A stretch of DNA of 54,762 nucleotides, taken from an uncultured Collinsella sp. Lineage in GTDB: Bacteria; Actinomycetota; Coriobacteriia; Coriobacteriales; Coriobacteriaceae. The stretch lies in NCBI GenBank assembly GCA_900759565.1, contig CAAEVV010000019.1, positions 1 to 54,762 on the forward strand, given 5' to 3'. The notes beneath the pieces are model-generated. The model was not told the DNA's origin. It saw only the letters and a program-made list of their open reading frames with translations, and made no database searches. This document shows, one piece after another, positions 53,644 through 54,762 of the stretch. The position numbers and the translations under genes are program-made. Every line of letters begins with the position of its first letter. The stretch's first letter is position 1.

Positions 53644-53702
53644 TCGAAGAGTGGCTATACGCTGTATTACAACGGCGTAAATCTGCTACACTAGTACAAC
53701 AT

Positions 53703-53778
53703 GCCTCCGTAGCTCAGGGGATAGAGCACCGCTCTCCTAAAGCGGGTGTCGACGGTTCGAATCCGCCCGGGGGCACCA
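53703..53778 (+). tRNA. tRNA-Arg (anticodon CCT)
   Basis: A cloverleaf with acceptor GCCTCCG / CGGGGGC, D-arm GCTC...GAGC, anticodon stem CCGCT / AGCGG with loop CTCCTAA, and T-loop TTCGAAT. The T-stem has one mismatch. CCA is encoded. The sequence after it turns AT-rich. Confidence 0.93.
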
Positions 53779-53907
53779 GGAAAATCGCAGGTCAGGAGTT
53801 ATTTTTGCTTCTGACCTGTTCTGGTTTTGGGACTAAGAACCGCTTTCGTTTGTAAATCTGGTAAGTAAATATTATGACTTCCCGAGTTTTCCACTGAAAA
53901 CAGGAAA

Positions 53908-54072
53908 TCACCATTTTGGGGATAAAAGTTTTCAACAGCTGTTGGTCGGTTCCATTTTGGTGATGTGCTTCCCTCTTTTGGGTAAATAATTTCACCATTT
54001 TGATGATTCGGTAGCTTTGAATTATTTGATAAAAAGCCTGCTCAGAAGCTTGTTTCATACCCATTTTGGTGA
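53908..54072. repeat. Four copies of a TCACCATTTTGGTGA-like palindrome
   Basis: Copies begin at 53908, 53949, 53992 and 54058; each is an imperfect match to the palindrome TCACCATTTTGGTGA. The first three are about 42 bp apart, four helical turns. No gene is supported in 53779-54222; the stretch is AT-rich. Confidence 0.65.
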
Positions 54073-54107
54073 AACTAATATATAGAGAAATAGATTAGAA
54101 AGAAATA

Positions 54108-54126
54108 GGGACGGCGATGCCGTCCC
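54108..54126. terminator. GGGACGGC / GCCGTCCC hairpin
   Basis: Perfect 8-bp stem with a 3-nt loop, about 100 bp after the XRE gene stop on the minus strand. No U-run follows, so terminator is weakly supported. Confidence 0.35.
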
Positions 54127-54222
54127 CTTCGCTCGCAAAGCTCGCTGCGCGGCCACGTACCGTGTCCTTGCCGCCGGCTACGCCGCCGATTTATTCGCTC
54201 ACTTCGTTCGCTGATTGAGGGA

Positions 54223-54471
54223 CTAATCCGATTTATCGGATACACCAGTCATAAGTGCAGCAATTGATATGTTGAATCCATTGGCAATTTTAGAGAGGTT
54301 AGAAAGACTGACATTTCTTCGCCCGACCTCTATCGAGGCGTAGTAAGACCTGTCCATGTCAATGCGGTTCGCAAATTGCTCTTGTGAGAAACCAGACTCT
54401 GATCTGAGTTCTTTGCAGCGTAGACCAAAGGATTGTTGTAGCGGCGAGATATCCATGACAAAAAGAGTCAT
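54223..54471 (-). CDS. XRE-family DNA-binding protein
   Basis: An 82-residue HTH_3 regulator; the helix-turn-helix is in SQEQFANRIDMDRSYYASIEVG. A typical short XRE repressor. No ribosome site precedes either ATG (54471 or 54456), so the message may be leaderless. A palindrome GATTGTTGTAT / ATACAACAATC ends at the start codon and a third half-site lies inside the gene, suggesting self-repression. The gene is more AT-rich than the core genes. Confidence 0.8.
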   Translation of the reverse strand: MTLFVMDISPLQQSFGLRCKELRSESGFSQEQFANRIDMDRSYYASIEVGRRNVSLSNLSKIANGFNISIAALMTGVSDKSD

Positions 54472-54472
54472 G

Positions 54473-54511
54473 GATTGTTGTATTTATGCCAACGGACTAT
54501 ATACAACAATC
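54473..54511. promoter_or_regulatory. Operator palindrome before the XRE gene
   Basis: GATTGTTGTAT (54473-54483) and ATACAACAATC (54501-54511), with an extra direct half GATTGTTGTA at 54431-54440 within the coding region. Confidence 0.6.
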
Positions 54512-54595
54512 CCAGTTAAGGCGCATAATTATCTCTATTGGAAAGCGCTCTGATGCCCAGTCGGATAGGGCACGGAAAAGGAATGGAACAGCACA

Positions 54596-54762
54596 ATGAC
54601 CCAGGGAAAGCACTTCGCTGCCGGTGGCGATCACTTCGCCGCGCTGCCAAACAAAAAGATTCACACTCCGAAGGGGATCGCGCGTCTGACCGTCACCGCG
54701 GCGACCATGGCCGCCATGACCGGATCGAGCCTCATCTCACCGTTCACGGCATTCGCCCAGAC
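54596..54762 (+). CDS. Secreted or cell-surface protein, start only (cut by window end)
   Basis: The first 55 codons are present. The start MTQGKHFAAGGDHFAALPNK is followed by a basic region and a long signal-peptide-like stretch ending ISPFTAFAQ, a likely cleavage site. The N-terminus is longer than a normal signal peptide, as in large cell-wall proteins of Collinsella. The ATG is chosen by frame and signal; GGAA lies upstream, and an out-of-frame ATG at 54583 is rejected. The full length and domains lie outside the window. Confidence 0.7.
   Translation, partial: MTQGKHFAAGGDHFAALPNKKIHTPKGIARLTVTAATMAAMTGSSLISPFTAFAQ

Noticed and set aside
53792..54064. A 90-codon frame after tRNA-Arg
   Set aside because: No ribosome site; its recurring KMV-like residues come from the TCACCATTTTGG palindromes, so the DNA repeats explain it better.
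53423..54072. Possible CRISPR array
   Set aside because: Units are hairpin pairs or 15-bp palindromes with unequal spacing, no constant spacer length and no cas genes.

Overview
The window looks like chromosome of a Collinsella-type coriobacterium (Actinomycetota). The basis is high-GC coding sequence, a coriobacterial-style LuxR regulator with many membrane helices, a mannose-family PTS with a DUF956 protein, nad and hyp gene sets, an HspR-type heat-shock regulator, and a secreted-protein start of a kind I associate with Collinsella. The assignment rests on recognising families, not on a search.

Layout. 0-4.4 kb: a minus-strand operon of zinc-ribbon, SPFH and lipoprotein genes resembling the Bacillus ydjGHI membrane-stress module. 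4.7-10.4 kb: a membrane LuxR regulator, the Mg2+ P-type ATPase MgtA with a possible leader peptide, and pyrE. 10.6-12.1 kb: an AT-richer fic gene bracketed by hairpin repeats. 12.4-14.7 kb: a PTS IIA(Glc)-type protein, a lipoprotein and a HAD phosphatase. 14.8-20.8 kb: a hydrogenase-maturation cluster, small gene-nikR-hypF-hypC-hypD-hypE. 20.9-24.0 kb: thioredoxin, an unknown protein, and an AgrC/LytTR-type two-component pair. 24.3-28.2 kb: a nadABC-niaR NAD operon behind a very long palindrome. 28.4-33.5 kb: ferredoxin, then dnaK-grpE and dnaJ-hspR. 33.9-36.2 kb: an aconitase-family hydratase. 36.2-38.1 kb: a hairpin-rich segment around one membrane-anchored protein. 38.2-41.1 kb: clpB and a 57-residue protein. 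41.4-46.3 kb: a DUF4143 ATPase, an anchored acidic protein, DUF5692 and TetR. 46.5-49.7 kb: a large Fe-S/FAD oxidoreductase and hypA. 50.1-53.4 kb: manXYZ and a DUF956 gene. 53.7 kb to the end: tRNA-Arg(CCU), an AT-rich segment with an array of palindromes, an XRE regulator, and the start of a secreted protein cut by the window edge.

How parts fit. NikR, HypA and HypCDEF together imply a [NiFe] hydrogenase encoded elsewhere; no hypB or structural hydrogenase gene lies here. dnaK and clpB share a 27-bp upstream dyad that HspR probably reads. NiaR is the last gene of the operon it presumably represses.

The most unusual content is non-coding. Several families of hairpin repeats fill the gaps between genes. 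One is a composite of about 200-240 bp that begins at the stop codon of three unrelated genes (pyrE, a lipoprotein gene and hspR). Its stems change in a compensating way while its loops and linkers stay fixed. Other families bracket the fic gene and the gene at 36.6-37.3 kb, as if marking cassette borders. No CRISPR array, rRNA, insertion-sequence transposase or prophage gene was seen.
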